Assembly (NCBI GenBank): GCA_022652985.1
Contig: JALCRY010000023.1
Coordinates: forward strand, 1-35,069
DNA: 35,069 nucleotides
Direction of reading: 5' to 3'
DNA from: Eubacteriaceae bacterium
GTDB taxonomy: Bacteria; Bacillota; Clostridia; Peptostreptococcales; Anaerovoracaceae
This document shows, piece by piece, positions 16,220 to 24,689 of this stretch. Below the pieces are notes generated by a model, which did not search any database, was not told the origin of the DNA, and saw only the letters and a list, made by a program, of their open reading frames with translations. The stretch's first letter is position 1. Every line of letters begins with the position of its first letter. Both the position numbers and the translations under genes were made by a program.

Positions 16220-16564
16220 CTATGTCCTCGTTATCTGCGTGCCAGAATAATTCATCTTATCACATAACAGATTCAAAATGTTCCTCATTGCCGACTCGAC
16301 CGCCATTATCTGACCTGTGATCAGCAGTGAACCGTTGAACCGGTCTATAAAACCGATCTTCACATCAGCGGCTTTAGTCGCGGCATCACCCGCCACTATC
16401 GCGGCTTCGCTCGGCGTAATAGTAAGGATCCCTATGCTGCCGGACGCATCAAGGAGGCCCAGCTTTTTATAGACATCCGGATCCGGCTTCGAAATAATAT
16501 GTGCCAGAGTCACCTGACGTCCCGGAACAAATTCCTGTATTATTCTTGTCTTTCCGTCTTCCAT
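16220..16564 (-). CDS. pduU: Microcompartment shell protein PduU (permuted BMC-H)
   Basis: A 114-aa circularly permuted BMC domain protein that forms hexamers with an extra N-terminal beta-barrel over the pore. The N-terminal [20 protein letters not shown] is the typical barrel-forming segment, followed by [21 protein letters not shown], the permuted BMC core. It sits between pduT and pduV with a GGAG ribosome binding site. Confidence 0.92.
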   Translation of the reverse strand: MEDGKTRIIQEFVPGRQVTLAHIISKPDPDVYKKLGLLDASGSIGILTITPSEAAIVAGDAATKAADVKIGFIDRFNGSLLITGQIMAVESAMRNILNLLCDKMNYSGTQITRT

Positions 16565-16579
16565 TATCTTATACTCCGT

Positions 16580-17131
16580 TTATCCGAGCAGATGTGCCGC
16601 AAGATCTTTATGCGGCGAAGCTATGACCGCCGTACTGGTGATTTCTCCTTCGTCGCCCAGTTTTGCCGTCACTGATCCCATTGCTGATTTCACCGACGAT
16701 ATTTCCCCGGTAAAGATCAGGAATCCCTTTCCGCCCAGACCTCTTGCTATTCTTATCTCTATAAGAGTGATATTGGATGCTTTAGCTGCAATATCACCGG
16801 CGATTATCGACGTCATGGCGGAAATCGTTTCCACTACGCCTATCGACTTGATTTTTTCAACTTCCGTCGTTCCCATTATCGCAGCCGGCAGACTTTCATG
16901 CACATTATTGATAATATGCGTACCAACCAGAGAATACCCTGCCGCCAGAACTCCTGAACGCATTGAGTTTTTAACTGCGCCTACATTGCCGGTAACAATA
17001 ATAATATATTTGCCGGGGCATGTAGGAGTCGCCAGAATAAGTTCTACATCAGCAGCTTTCAGCATAGCATCTGCAGTTTCTATGCCTGTCGGAATATTTT
17101 TCAATTCTATCAGTCCAATTGATTTGTCCAT
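16580..17131 (-). CDS. pduT: Microcompartment shell protein PduT (tandem BMC, Fe-S)
   Basis: A 183-aa tandem-BMC trimeric shell protein. The first BMC domain covers about residues 1-85 and the second 93-175. Cys38, in ATPTCPGKY, is at the position that holds a [4Fe-4S] cluster at the trimer axis in Salmonella PduT, so electron transfer across the shell, likely with PduS, is expected. It lies directly after pduS, as in other pdu operons. Confidence 0.93.
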   Translation of the reverse strand: MDKSIGLIELKNIPTGIETADAMLKAADVELILATPTCPGKYIIIVTGNVGAVKNSMRSGVLAAGYSLVGTHIINNVHESLPAAIMGTTEVEKIKSIGVVETISAMTSIIAGDIAAKASNITLIEIRIARGLGGKGFLIFTGEISSVKSAMGSVTAKLGDEGEITSTAVIASPHKDLAAHLLG

Positions 17132-17149
17132 AATTTTGCTCCCGCTTTC

Positions 17150-18472
17150 TTACTTTTCTATTACTATCTGTCCGTTATCCGTGGAAACCACTTTGCCGCT
17201 GATGCTTGCGTGATACGAAGCTCCCAGCTGTCCTTCATTCATTCTGGCAACAACATCGCCTTTTTTTACCGTATCCCCCGCATTCACAACGGGAGACGCC
17301 GGGGCACCCACATGCTGCTTCAGTAATATCGTGACTTTCCCGAAGTTTTTCCGGCATTCCTCCAGCGGCGCCGGCTCGTCATATGCAGTAATGCCCAGCC
17401 GTGCAATGAGTTTTTTCACCGGATATCTCCTGTACTCGCGGAACGGATTCGCATGTTCCGGCTGATCGTGAAGCTCATTCTTTATACCGGCCGCACCCAT
17501 CTGTGATTTGAAGGCATTGTGCAGCTTCCATGGCTGCAGATCCATCACACATGCATATTCACACAATCTGCATCCGCAGCAGAGATAGGCATTCATAGGA
17601 GTTATACTGCTGTCACAGAAACTCTGATAACTCGCGAACCTGATCATTTTATTAGGTTCGATACGGTGACCCAACAGGTTTCTCGGGCATACTTCCGTGC
17701 AAAGGCTGCAATGCATGCATGCGCTTCGCGCCAATTTCATCATATTGTCCAGAGGCTTCGTCAGGCTTACTATCAGCGAATGATCCGCAGGCAGTACGAT
17801 AAGACCTTTTGTTGTCTTTGTTATCAGGTCATTGTCACGAACGATCCGGCCCATCATCGGGCCGCCGTTTATTACTGCATAATCATCGACCGTCGGTCCT
17901 CCAGCCAGCGCCAGCGCTTCCTTAACAGTTATGCCGATCGGAACTTTTACTGTCTTTTTCTGCTTTACGCAGCCTGTGAGCGTAACATATGAATCCGTGA
18001 CCGGCTTGCCGCCCTTCACTGCATCGTAAATGTTCAATACCGTCTCGACATTGTCCACCACTGCTCCTACCGCTATCGGTATACCGCCTTCAGGAACGAT
18101 GCGTCCCGTCACTTCGTATACGAGCACCTGCTCGTCGCCGGCAGGATAAAATTCTCCCAGATGGAATATACGAATATTTTTATATTTATCCAGCAGTCCG
18201 GAAATCGCGGCATCGGCTTCGGCATAATGCTTCTTTAGTGCTATGACGCCTTCTTTCGCACTTACCTGCTCCATGATCATGCTGAGTCCTTCCAGAAGAT
18301 CTTTTGCGCGTACCGCCATAAGCTGCTGATCGACACGCAGGAGCGGTTCACACTCCGCCCCGTTGACGATGACTGTATCCGCCTTTGTATTGAGTTTGAC
18401 ATGTGTAGGAAATCCTGCGCCGCCTGCTCCCACTATTCCGTTATCCTGTATGATATCCGTGAAATTGTCCAT
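17150..18472 (-). CDS. pduS: Cobalamin reductase PduS (RnfC-like)
   Basis: A 440-aa flavo-iron-sulfur protein that reduces cob(III/II)alamin so that PduO can adenosylate it. The N-terminal NADH/FMN-binding part has GAGGAGFPTHVKL near residues 15-27. Two ferredoxin-type motifs follow: Cys252, 255, 258, 262 (CMHCSLCTEVCP) and Cys299, 301, 304, 308 (CGCRLCEYAC). The C-terminal region (GDTVKKGDVVARM) resembles an SLBB/biotinyl-like fold. Its place between pduP and pduT is standard. Confidence 0.93.
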   Translation of the reverse strand: MDNFTDIIQDNGIVGAGGAGFPTHVKLNTKADTVIVNGAECEPLLRVDQQLMAVRAKDLLEGLSMIMEQVSAKEGVIALKKHYAEADAAISGLLDKYKNIRIFHLGEFYPAGDEQVLVYEVTGRIVPEGGIPIAVGAVVDNVETVLNIYDAVKGGKPVTDSYVTLTGCVKQKKTVKVPIGITVKEALALAGGPTVDDYAVINGGPMMGRIVRDNDLITKTTKGLIVLPADHSLIVSLTKPLDNMMKLARSACMHCSLCTEVCPRNLLGHRIEPNKMIRFASYQSFCDSSITPMNAYLCCGCRLCEYACVMDLQPWKLHNAFKSQMGAAGIKNELHDQPEHANPFREYRRYPVKKLIARLGITAYDEPAPLEECRKNFGKVTILLKQHVGAPASPVVNAGDTVKKGDVVARMNEGQLGASYHASISGKVVSTDNGQIVIEK

Positions 18473-18487
18473 TTATAATACCTCGTT

Positions 18488-19891
18488 TTATCTTACTGAC
18501 AGCCCGCCTACAAGTACACATCTTCTCATTCTGGCAAATGATCTGGCTGAAGTCAGTCCTTCTCCTGTCGGCCCTGCGATCGTAAATGTCGTATATCCTT
18601 CACCGCCTACTCCTATGCCTGCGTAGGACGGTCCGTTTTTAACGAATATCGTCGTCTGTATCAGTTTGGCCATTTTTGTCAGCGCATCCACATTCTTTGA
18701 ATGTATCATCGCCGTATGTCTGTTTCCGTGTTCGACCTCGACGGCAAAGTCTATCGCCTCGTCGACATTATCCACTCTGACAACAGGCAGTATTGGCATC
18801 ATAAGCTCTATCTGAACAAACGGGTGATCTTTCGGTGCTTCGATCATGATAAGCTTTATCTCCGGACCTGCACTCAGACCTATTTTGTTCAAAATATACT
18901 GAGCATCTTTGCCGACAAAATCAGTTGCCGGTTTATTGTCTTTGACAACGAGGCTCACTAGTTCATCTATCTTAGCCTGATCCTTTAATTCATAGGCTCC
19001 GTTCTTTTTCATATTGAACATGAGATAATCTGCGATGGAATCAACGGCAATGACTTCTTTTTCCGCAATGCACGGCAGATTGTTGTCAAAACTGCTTCCT
19101 GCCACTATGTCGGAAGCCGCTTTTTCGATATCCGCTGTTTCATCGACCACGACCGGCGGATTTCCGGCTCCTGCTCCGATAGCTTTTTTGCCGCTTGAAA
19201 GCACAGTTTTGACGATCCCCGGTCCGCCTGTTGCCACCAGCATTCTGACAGCCGGATGCTGCATCATTTTATTGGTATTTTCTATTGACGGATGTTCTAC
19301 CGTAACTATCAGATTTCTCGGTGCTCCTGCTTCTTCCAGCGCCCTGTTGATCATCTTTATCGTATCCAGAGAAACTTTCGTGGCTCTCGGATGAGGACTG
19401 AATACGACCGTATCTCCCGCTGCCAGCATGCCGATCGAGTTGCATATTATAGTCTCGGTAGGATTCGTTGTCGGCGTGATCGAGCCGATTACTCCAAACG
19501 GAGAATAATCGATAGTTGTCAGTCCGTCATCACCCGAAAGAGCAACTGTTTCCAGATCCTCGACGCCTGGTGACTGCAGTGCGGCCATTCTGTTCTTTAT
19601 AAGTTTATGTTCGTATTTCCCCATGCCTGTCTCTTCTACAGCCAGTTTCGAAATATATTCCAGATTCTGTTTGTCTGTGATCACGTCACGTATAACCTGA
19701 ACATATTTTTTCCTGTCGGACATAGGACGCTTCAGATATTCTTTTTCCGCCGCCGCTGCAGCCTCCACGGCCTGGTCCATATCCGAAAATATCCCGTATG
19801 TATAACCAGCGCTGCAGGCAGCTGTTCCGCCGCTTACTTCTGTCATTACGTCTTTGACGATTTTTTCTATCATGCTTACATCGATTTCCAT
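18488..19891 (-). CDS. pduP: CoA-acylating propionaldehyde dehydrogenase PduP
   Basis: A 467-aa aldehyde dehydrogenase that converts propionaldehyde (or 3-hydroxypropionaldehyde) plus CoA and NAD+ to acyl-CoA inside the shell. The catalytic Cys274 lies in SFDNNLPCIAEKE. The nucleotide/CoA-binding region includes ITPTTNPTETI and VATGGPGIV. The first 18 residues, with SMIEKIVKDVMTEV, form an amphipathic helix followed by a Gly/Ala linker, as in the known PduP encapsulation peptide. The ATG at 19891, overlapping the pduO TGA and 9 nt after GGAGG, is preferred over the GTG at 19894. Confidence 0.94.
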   Translation of the reverse strand: MEIDVSMIEKIVKDVMTEVSGGTAACSAGYTYGIFSDMDQAVEAAAAAEKEYLKRPMSDRKKYVQVIRDVITDKQNLEYISKLAVEETGMGKYEHKLIKNRMAALQSPGVEDLETVALSGDDGLTTIDYSPFGVIGSITPTTNPTETIICNSIGMLAAGDTVVFSPHPRATKVSLDTIKMINRALEEAGAPRNLIVTVEHPSIENTNKMMQHPAVRMLVATGGPGIVKTVLSSGKKAIGAGAGNPPVVVDETADIEKAASDIVAGSSFDNNLPCIAEKEVIAVDSIADYLMFNMKKNGAYELKDQAKIDELVSLVVKDNKPATDFVGKDAQYILNKIGLSAGPEIKLIMIEAPKDHPFVQIELMMPILPVVRVDNVDEAIDFAVEVEHGNRHTAMIHSKNVDALTKMAKLIQTTIFVKNGPSYAGIGVGGEGYTTFTIAGPTGEGLTSARSFARMRRCVLVGGLSVR

Positions 19892-20880
19892 CACTTGTTA
19901 CCTCCGATTTTTTCAAGCGCATATTCAGCAATACTCATGTCCTCTGCTACCGTGCCCCCGCTGATCCCGATAGCACCGACCACTTCTCCGTTTATTCTGT
20001 ACGGATATCCGCCTCCGAACACCACGATCCTGCCGCCGTTGGTATTCTGAATTCCGTATAAACTGCCGTCGGGCGCAGCTTCCTTTGTGAGTTCAGATGT
20101 CGGCATTTTCAATGCTGCTGCCGTAAACGCCTTGTTTTTGGAGATATCTATGCTCGCCAGCAAAGCTCCCGTCATCCGCTGATGAAGAATGATATTCCCA
20201 CCGGCATCTACTGCGGTAAAAACACATGGCACGTTTATCATGTCAGCTTTTTCCTCTGCCAGAGCCGCCAGTTTTTTGGCCAGCTCCAGATCGAATTTTT
20301 CATTTCCCATGTTGAATTTTTCCTTTATTATTTCTATTGTTTTCTGTCTGATGATTTCATACTGTGTATAGTCTTCTTCCAGACGGGCAAGCGCGTAAAC
20401 CGCATCTGACAGGCGGTTCACATATCTGAACAATACCTCTCGGATTTCTTCTGTTCTCCCGGCGGCCGTCATCGCGCGTTCTGCGCGCCTTATGATCGTT
20501 CTGGCCGCATGCAGAGATGCTGACGCCTGATTCACTCCCGGTATCACGAAATGTGTTTGTCTGCCTGTCGTTTCAGTACATTTGTCTACTAACCCTTCAA
20601 GTTCTTCAACATCCTCTGCGGATATTTTTTCCTTTAATGACGCCGCTCCTGTACTGTCACTTGCCAGCTCGGCACCCAGAACGAAAAGTTTTTTCTGTAT
20701 TTCTCTGATGGCCTGCTTAATGTCGTCATGTCCGCAGGAAGCATATGCAAGTCCGAGCATTGAATTGGCTTCATCTATAGTGCCATAGCATTCTACTCTG
20801 ATATCATCCTTGCCTGTTCTGGTTCCTCCGATAAGACCGGTCTCGCCTTTATCTCCTCTGCGTGTATATAGATTGGCCAC
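19891..20880 (-). CDS. pduO: Cob(I)alamin adenosyltransferase PduO with C-terminal GlcG/HbpS-type domain
   Basis: A two-domain protein of 329 aa. Residues 1-185 are the PduO-type ATP:cob(I)alamin adenosyltransferase, with YTRRGDKGETGL at the start, VECYGTIDEANS near 35 and RRAERAM near 132. Residues 195-329 are a GlcG/HbpS (DUF336) domain (ITGALLASIDIS..., GGYPYRINGEVVGAIGISG) that can bind heme or corrinoid-related ligands in homologues. Two GTG starts are possible. The one at 20880 gives MANLYTRRGDKG and has AGGA at a suitable distance; the one at 20889 sits directly on that ribosome binding site. It supplies adenosylcobalamin to PduCDE. Confidence 0.93.
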   Translation of the reverse strand: MANLYTRRGDKGETGLIGGTRTGKDDIRVECYGTIDEANSMLGLAYASCGHDDIKQAIREIQKKLFVLGAELASDSTGAASLKEKISAEDVEELEGLVDKCTETTGRQTHFVIPGVNQASASLHAARTIIRRAERAMTAAGRTEEIREVLFRYVNRLSDAVYALARLEEDYTQYEIIRQKTIEIIKEKFNMGNEKFDLELAKKLAALAEEKADMINVPCVFTAVDAGGNIILHQRMTGALLASIDISKNKAFTAAALKMPTSELTKEAAPDGSLYGIQNTNGGRIVVFGGGYPYRINGEVVGAIGISGGTVAEDMSIAEYALEKIGGNK

Positions 20881-20892
20881 AAAAATCACTTC

Positions 20893-21159
20893 CTACTGTT
20901 CCACTTCAACTGTATCTACTATTCCTACTACTGTTGCATCTACAGGTGCGCTGTCGCCTGAAGCGAATCTTGCCGTACTGCCGGATACAAATATAACCAG
21001 TTCTCCTGTACCGGCATCTACCGTATCGACTGCAATCAGCGATTCACCCGAAGGCAGCAGTTTTTCATTGAGCTTCTGCACCACAAGCAGTTTATTGCCT
21101 CTGAGCCTTTCGTCTTTTCTTGTAGAAACTACTGTTCCGATAACTTTGCCTAAAAACAT
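20893..21159 (-). CDS. pduN: Microcompartment vertex protein PduN (EutN/CcmL family)
   Basis: An 88-aa pentameric BMC-P protein that caps the vertices of the polyhedral shell. The family opening MFLGKVIGTVVSTRKDERLRG and the middle VDTVDAGTGELVIFVSGS core are clear. Starts at GTG 21165 or ATG 21159 differ by two residues; homologues favour the ATG. Confidence 0.92.
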   Translation of the reverse strand: MFLGKVIGTVVSTRKDERLRGNKLLVVQKLNEKLLPSGESLIAVDTVDAGTGELVIFVSGSTARFASGDSAPVDATVVGIVDTVEVEQ

Positions 21160-21168
21160 ATCCACCTG

Positions 21169-21984
21169 CTACTCTCTTACGATCCTGACGCCGTATTTCG
21201 CTGCCGTCTCCCGGGCCAGCGCAGTTACAATAGCATTCCGCGGAACGACCAGGTTGCCGTATTCCGCATATCTGATCACCGAATCACTGCCGATCACTGT
21301 CTTCCCTCCGCCTGATGCCGCGTTTGATTCAAATGGCGCGATGCACGAAGCAGGTTCAGACGAATTCTGCTCTGCGTGTTGTCCCGCGAAATACTGTAAA
21401 GCATCTCTGCAGAGAGAATTACCCGTAGTCAGCACCGCACCATAAGATCCCATTTTGTTTTTATTGTCGCGAAGTTTCGCTTTAAGAGCATCATTCATAT
21501 AGTATCCGAGTTTTGCTCTCTGCGGATTATCCGGACAGCATCCGTCGACTGAAATGACCACTTTTCTTCCTCTCATCAAAGCATTGACGATCAGTCTTGA
21601 CGGCCAGTTGTCGGCCATGCAGGAAGCGATTTTAGATGCCGTATTCACAGTCATTGCCGGGACAATAAAGTTTTCAAATCCGGCAGCAACAGTTTCCGGC
21701 GGCTCTGTTCCTCTTCCTTCAATAATTTCATCGGGTTCCAGCGTTTTTACTATCCTGTCCTTATCAAGCAGTGCCTCCGCGCTGTCAGTCATATAAAGTG
21801 AAAACGAAAAACCGTTTTGCTTCAGTTCTGCCAGCTGATCCAGATTTTCTGCAAATCCCAGCATAGATCCCGTATATACTACAAGTGCATGTTTCATTTT
21901 TTCCATGATCCTTTCGGCCGCCTTTTCCGCTGCGACAGATACCAGCACTTCTTCAACTATTTTTTTAATTTCATCCACAGTCAT
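21169..21984 (-). CDS. pduM: PduM-like protein with an inserted flavoprotein-like domain
   Basis: A 271-aa protein in the pduM position. Its N-terminal helix (MTVDEIKKIVEEVLVSV) and C-terminal 35 residues (RYAEYGNLVVPRNAIVTALARE, then AAKYGVRIVRE) resemble the two ends of Salmonella PduM, a roughly 163-aa microcompartment structural protein, whose end I recall as VVVHRKCIVTAMARD. Between them are about 180 residues with a Rossmann-like opening (HALVVYTGSMLGF), FIVPAMTVNTASKIASCMADN and MRGRKVVISVDGCCPD, which look like the flavoprotein (Flavodoxin-like/PPC decarboxylase) fold. The start could be GTG 21993 or ATG 21984; I use the ATG. Its function is unknown. Confidence 0.75.
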   Translation of the reverse strand: MTVDEIKKIVEEVLVSVAAEKAAERIMEKMKHALVVYTGSMLGFAENLDQLAELKQNGFSFSLYMTDSAEALLDKDRIVKTLEPDEIIEGRGTEPPETVAAGFENFIVPAMTVNTASKIASCMADNWPSRLIVNALMRGRKVVISVDGCCPDNPQRAKLGYYMNDALKAKLRDNKNKMGSYGAVLTTGNSLCRDALQYFAGQHAEQNSSEPASCIAPFESNAASGGGKTVIGSDSVIRYAEYGNLVVPRNAIVTALARETAAKYGVRIVRE

Positions 21985-21999
21985 TTTTTTCACCGTCTA

Positions 22000-22827
22000 C
22001 TATTCCCGGCTGTTCATTGCTATTCCCAGAGGTGTCACAAGCAGCGGAGCCGCCGGCTTGACTGTTCTGACCCCGATATACTGTTCAAAGACATCAGAGA
22101 ATTTTTCAAAGCAGCACGCGCCGCCGACGACATATATACAATCCACGTCATAACCCTGTATATAGTTCCTGATTATCGACGCCATTTTTTCAACTACCGG
22201 CTTTATTACAGGGAAAACATTTTCTTCATTCTCTCTGCTGATCTTGTATTCCTCGCCTTCCTCAAAACTCATGCCGTAATATCCGGCCAGAGCCAGAGTC
22301 ATATGTGTTCCGCCTGTAGGTTCGTCACCAGTAAAAATCACTTTGCCGTCTTTCAGAATACTTATTCCGGTAGTTCCTCCGCCGACATCCACAACAGCTC
22401 CGCTGCTGCATCCGATCACCGTAGCAGCGGCCGTAGGTTCGTCAATGACATTGCTTACATCAAATTCTGCTCCGGAAACTACATTAGAAATGACTTTTAC
22501 ATTTCCTTCTATTATCCCGGGCGGTATTGCCGTGGCTGCCGAAGTGAGTTCAGTTCCGGTTATTTCTTCCAGCCGGGCTTTCAGATCTTTAACAGTTCTA
22601 ACCGCCTTGATATAATCAACGACAATCCCGTCTTTTACCACAGATGATCTGCAGGATACACCTGCCACCGGCCTGTTGCAGCTGTCAGTTGCAGCAATCA
22701 CTATATTTGCGGTTCCGAGATCCACACCAACTTTAAGAGTTCCCTGATATTCGCTGCATTTTCCTTCGTTCACAAGTGTTTCAAAATTCCTCAAAACATC
22801 ATTGCATTTAGCTAAATCATTCTGCAT
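22000..22827 (-). CDS. eutJ: EutJ-type Hsp70/actin-like ATPase
   Basis: A 275-aa ASKHA-fold protein of the EutJ family, proposed to act as a chaperone for microcompartment enzymes. The phosphate-1 motif VGVDLGTANIVIA is near residues 33-45, phosphate-2 VVDVGGGTTGISIL near 145-158, and the adenosine motif VVGGACCFEKF near 232-242. It has only the ATPase half of an Hsp70 and no substrate-binding domain. It lies between pduL and the pduM-like gene; Salmonella pdu lacks it, while it is usual in eut operons and, as I recall, present in the Listeria pdu locus. Confidence 0.9.
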   Translation of the reverse strand: MQNDLAKCNDVLRNFETLVNEGKCSEYQGTLKVGVDLGTANIVIAATDSCNRPVAGVSCRSSVVKDGIVVDYIKAVRTVKDLKARLEEITGTELTSAATAIPPGIIEGNVKVISNVVSGAEFDVSNVIDEPTAAATVIGCSSGAVVDVGGGTTGISILKDGKVIFTGDEPTGGTHMTLALAGYYGMSFEEGEEYKISRENEENVFPVIKPVVEKMASIIRNYIQGYDVDCIYVVGGACCFEKFSDVFEQYIGVRTVKPAAPLLVTPLGIAMNSRE

Positions 22828-22837
22828 TGATACTCAC

Positions 22838-23491
22838 CTATTCAACGACCAGGGCGAAATCCCCGCTGCTTACTCCCAGTGCATTTGCTTCATCGACATC
22901 GATGTGCATTTCCAGTGCATATCGGTCAGATACTCTGACTACTGTATTTTGCAGAACAGCTCCGCGCGCTTCCTTTGTTCCCAGCTGCACACACACTCTC
23001 TGCCCGTCAGCCAGTCCCGCGCGAAGCGCTTCCTGCGGAGTCATATGGATATGCCTCAGTGCGGCTATCACGCCTTTATCTTTAACTACGCTTCCGGCCG
23101 GACCGATTATCTCGATGCCCGGCGTGCTGTCAAGCGAGCCCGATTCTCTTACAGGTGCATCCACTCCGAGCGTCCTGCCGTCAGTTCTGGATATTTCTAT
23201 CTGTGTCTGACTTCTCAGAGGACCCAGAACACGAACATTTTTCAGCTGTCCTTTAGGTCCCTTCAAGGTGACGATCTCTTCGCTGGCGTATTGTCCGGGC
23301 TGCCCAAGATCCTTTTTATGAGTAAGCTCTGAACCTGCACCGAACAAAATGTCCATATCAGCTCTGTCCAGATGAATATGTCTGTTCGACACTCCCAGCG
23401 GGATCCTCATCTTCTGCATATCCAGATTTTTGATCACTATTTTAGTTATCAGCTCTGTCAGCTGTTCCTGTGTCATATTCACAGTATTCAT
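22838..23491 (-). CDS. pduL: Phosphate propanoyltransferase PduL
   Basis: A 217-aa microcompartment phosphotransacylase converting acyl-CoA and phosphate to acyl-phosphate, recycling CoA in the lumen. Metal-binding histidines are in VSNRHIHLD (His38, His40) and LRHIHMTP (His145, His147), in two PduL-type beta-barrel domains. The N-terminal MTQEQLTELITKIVIKNL is an encapsulation-peptide-like helix. AAGGAGA precedes the start. No acetate/propionate kinase (pduW) is in the window, so the acyl-phosphate must be used by a kinase encoded elsewhere. Confidence 0.95.
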   Translation of the reverse strand: MNTVNMTQEQLTELITKIVIKNLDMQKMRIPLGVSNRHIHLDRADMDILFGAGSELTHKKDLGQPGQYASEEIVTLKGPKGQLKNVRVLGPLRSQTQIEISRTDGRTLGVDAPVRESGSLDSTPGIEIIGPAGSVVKDKGVIAALRHIHMTPQEALRAGLADGQRVCVQLGTKEARGAVLQNTVVRVSDRYALEMHIDVDEANALGVSSGDFALVVE

Positions 23492-23502
23492 TGTCAGTCT
23501 CC

Positions 23503-23781
23503 TTATTCGGCAGCCTTCGGAAGTATCTTTTCAACATCTGAGTGCGGTCTCGGGATCACATGCTGCGACACTACTTCGCCGACTTTTGCGGCCGCTACAG
23601 ATCCTGCATCCACAGCCGCTTTGACCGCTCCTACATCTCCTCTGACCATCACTGTCACAAGCCCGGATCCGATCTTCTCATATCCGGTCAATATTACGTT
23701 TGCGGATTTCGTCATAGCATCCGCGGCTTCTATCGCCCCGACAAGGCCTTTTGTTTCTACCATGCCCAATGCTTCATTCAT
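23503..23781 (-). CDS. pduJ: Microcompartment hexameric shell protein PduJ (BMC-H)
   Basis: A 92-aa single BMC-domain protein, a major facet component. It starts [13 protein letters not shown], has the pore-lining KIGSG motif near residues 36-40, and ends [13 protein letters not shown]. It is nearly identical to the pduA product at 30304, differing mainly at the C-terminal tail and a few surface positions. It is called PduJ by position next to pduK and pduL. Confidence 0.93.
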   Translation of the reverse strand: MNEALGMVETKGLVGAIEAADAMTKSANVILTGYEKIGSGLVTVMVRGDVGAVKAAVDAGSVAAAKVGEVVSQHVIPRPHSDVEKILPKAAE

Positions 23782-23804
23782 TTTTTTCTCCTTTTCCTTT
23801 CGAA

Positions 23805-24326
23805 CTATTTTGAAAGTTTTCTGTTCGATTTTTTCATCGGTCTCGGCTTCGGTTTTTCGGTTTCAGTCTTTTCTTCAGCTGTTTCCGAGCCGTCTCCGGC
23901 ACTGTTGTCTGCTGTCTCCGAACCGCTGCCGGTACTTTCCGTTTCTTCTCTCCTCACAGTGTTATCAATATCCTGGATCTCTGCTTTTGATTTATTGTCA
24001 GCTCCGTACATTACATCTTCAGGTCCGATGTCCCGGCATCCCGCCGTGTTCGTATTATCCACCATGATACCTGTAGATAGGGCCGGCCTCGGGATCACAT
24101 ACGTACTGACGACTGTTCCGACTTTTGCGGCAGACATTCCAGCCGCATCTACTGCAGCCTTCACTGCTCCGACGTCGCCCTGTACTTTGACAGTTACCAT
24201 GCCGTCGCCCTTCGTAAGCTCAAAACCGACAAGCTTTACATTTGCAGCTTTTACTGCTGTATCTGCGGCTTCGACTGCAGCGGTCATACCTACCGTTTCG
24301 ATCAGTCCCAGACTTTTGACTTCCAT
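23805..24326 (-). CDS. pduK: Microcompartment shell protein PduK (BMC-H with long C-terminal tail)
   Basis: A 173-aa protein. Residues 1-85 are a BMC-H domain ([30 protein letters not shown]). Residues 86-173 are a low-complexity tail rich in Ser, Glu and Thr that ends in a basic segment ([13 protein letters not shown]). Salmonella PduK also carries a C-terminal extension, but this one is longer and mostly acidic, with a single Cys near its start. The ATG at 24326 is used because GGAG is 7 nt from it and only 1 nt from the ATG at 24332. It precedes pduJ, the reverse of the Salmonella J-K order. Confidence 0.88.
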   Translation of the reverse strand: MEVKSLGLIETVGMTAAVEAADTAVKAANVKLVGFELTKGDGMVTVKVQGDVGAVKAAVDAAGMSAAKVGTVVSTYVIPRPALSTGIMVDNTNTAGCRDIGPEDVMYGADNKSKAEIQDIDNTVRREETESTGSGSETADNSAGDGSETAEEKTETEKPKPRPMKKSNRKLSK

Positions 24327-24338
24327 CGTCATTCTCCT

Positions 24339-24689
24339 TTACTGTACTTCTTTAAACGGCATGCCCTTAACAAGCCGTGCTCCGTTTGTGCCAATGTTCC
24401 TGACCGTTTCCGGATCCGAACCTGATCCGATCCGGAACAGAGGGTGATCTTTTTCGAGTTTGCTGAAGTGCAGCACGATCTCACGGCTGCTCACTCCGAC
24501 ACCAACCCCAAGAGTCGATGCTCCGGAAGCGTCATACGCCATCTCAAGTGCGGTGCCGTTTCCTTTTTCGGTTTCGAATGGTATCCCCTCTTCTTCTATG
24601 CCGAGCATCAGCTGACGCACGACATCATCATCCGCTTCCGGTCCCGTGAATATTTTTATTGACGGTCTGACCGCTTTATAAAAAGGCAT
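24339..24689 (-). CDS. pduH: Diol/glycerol dehydratase reactivase small subunit PduH
   Basis: A 116-aa small subunit of the reactivating factor that exchanges damaged cobalamin out of the dehydratase. It has the family segments PSIKIFTG near the start, GIEEEGIPFE near residue 30, and GVGVGVSSREIVLHF near 60-75, which echo the PduD fold it mimics. It overlaps the pduG stop (TAATG) and has AGGAGG upstream. Confidence 0.92.
   Translation of the reverse strand: MPFYKAVRPSIKIFTGPEADDDVVRQLMLGIEEEGIPFETEKGNGTALEMAYDASGASTLGVGVGVSSREIVLHFSKLEKDHPLFRIGSGSDPETVRNIGTNGARLVKGMPFKEVQ

Noticed and set aside
20810-21445. 211-codon plus-strand ORF opposite pduN and the pduM-like gene
   Set aside because: It is Ser/Thr/Pro-rich shadow sequence; the minus strand carries recognised genes with ribosome binding sites.
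23542-24447. 301-codon plus-strand ORF opposite pduJ/pduK/pduH
   Set aside because: It is a shadow of clearly homologous minus-strand genes; its predicted protein has biased Ser/Phe/Pro composition and no recognisable domain.
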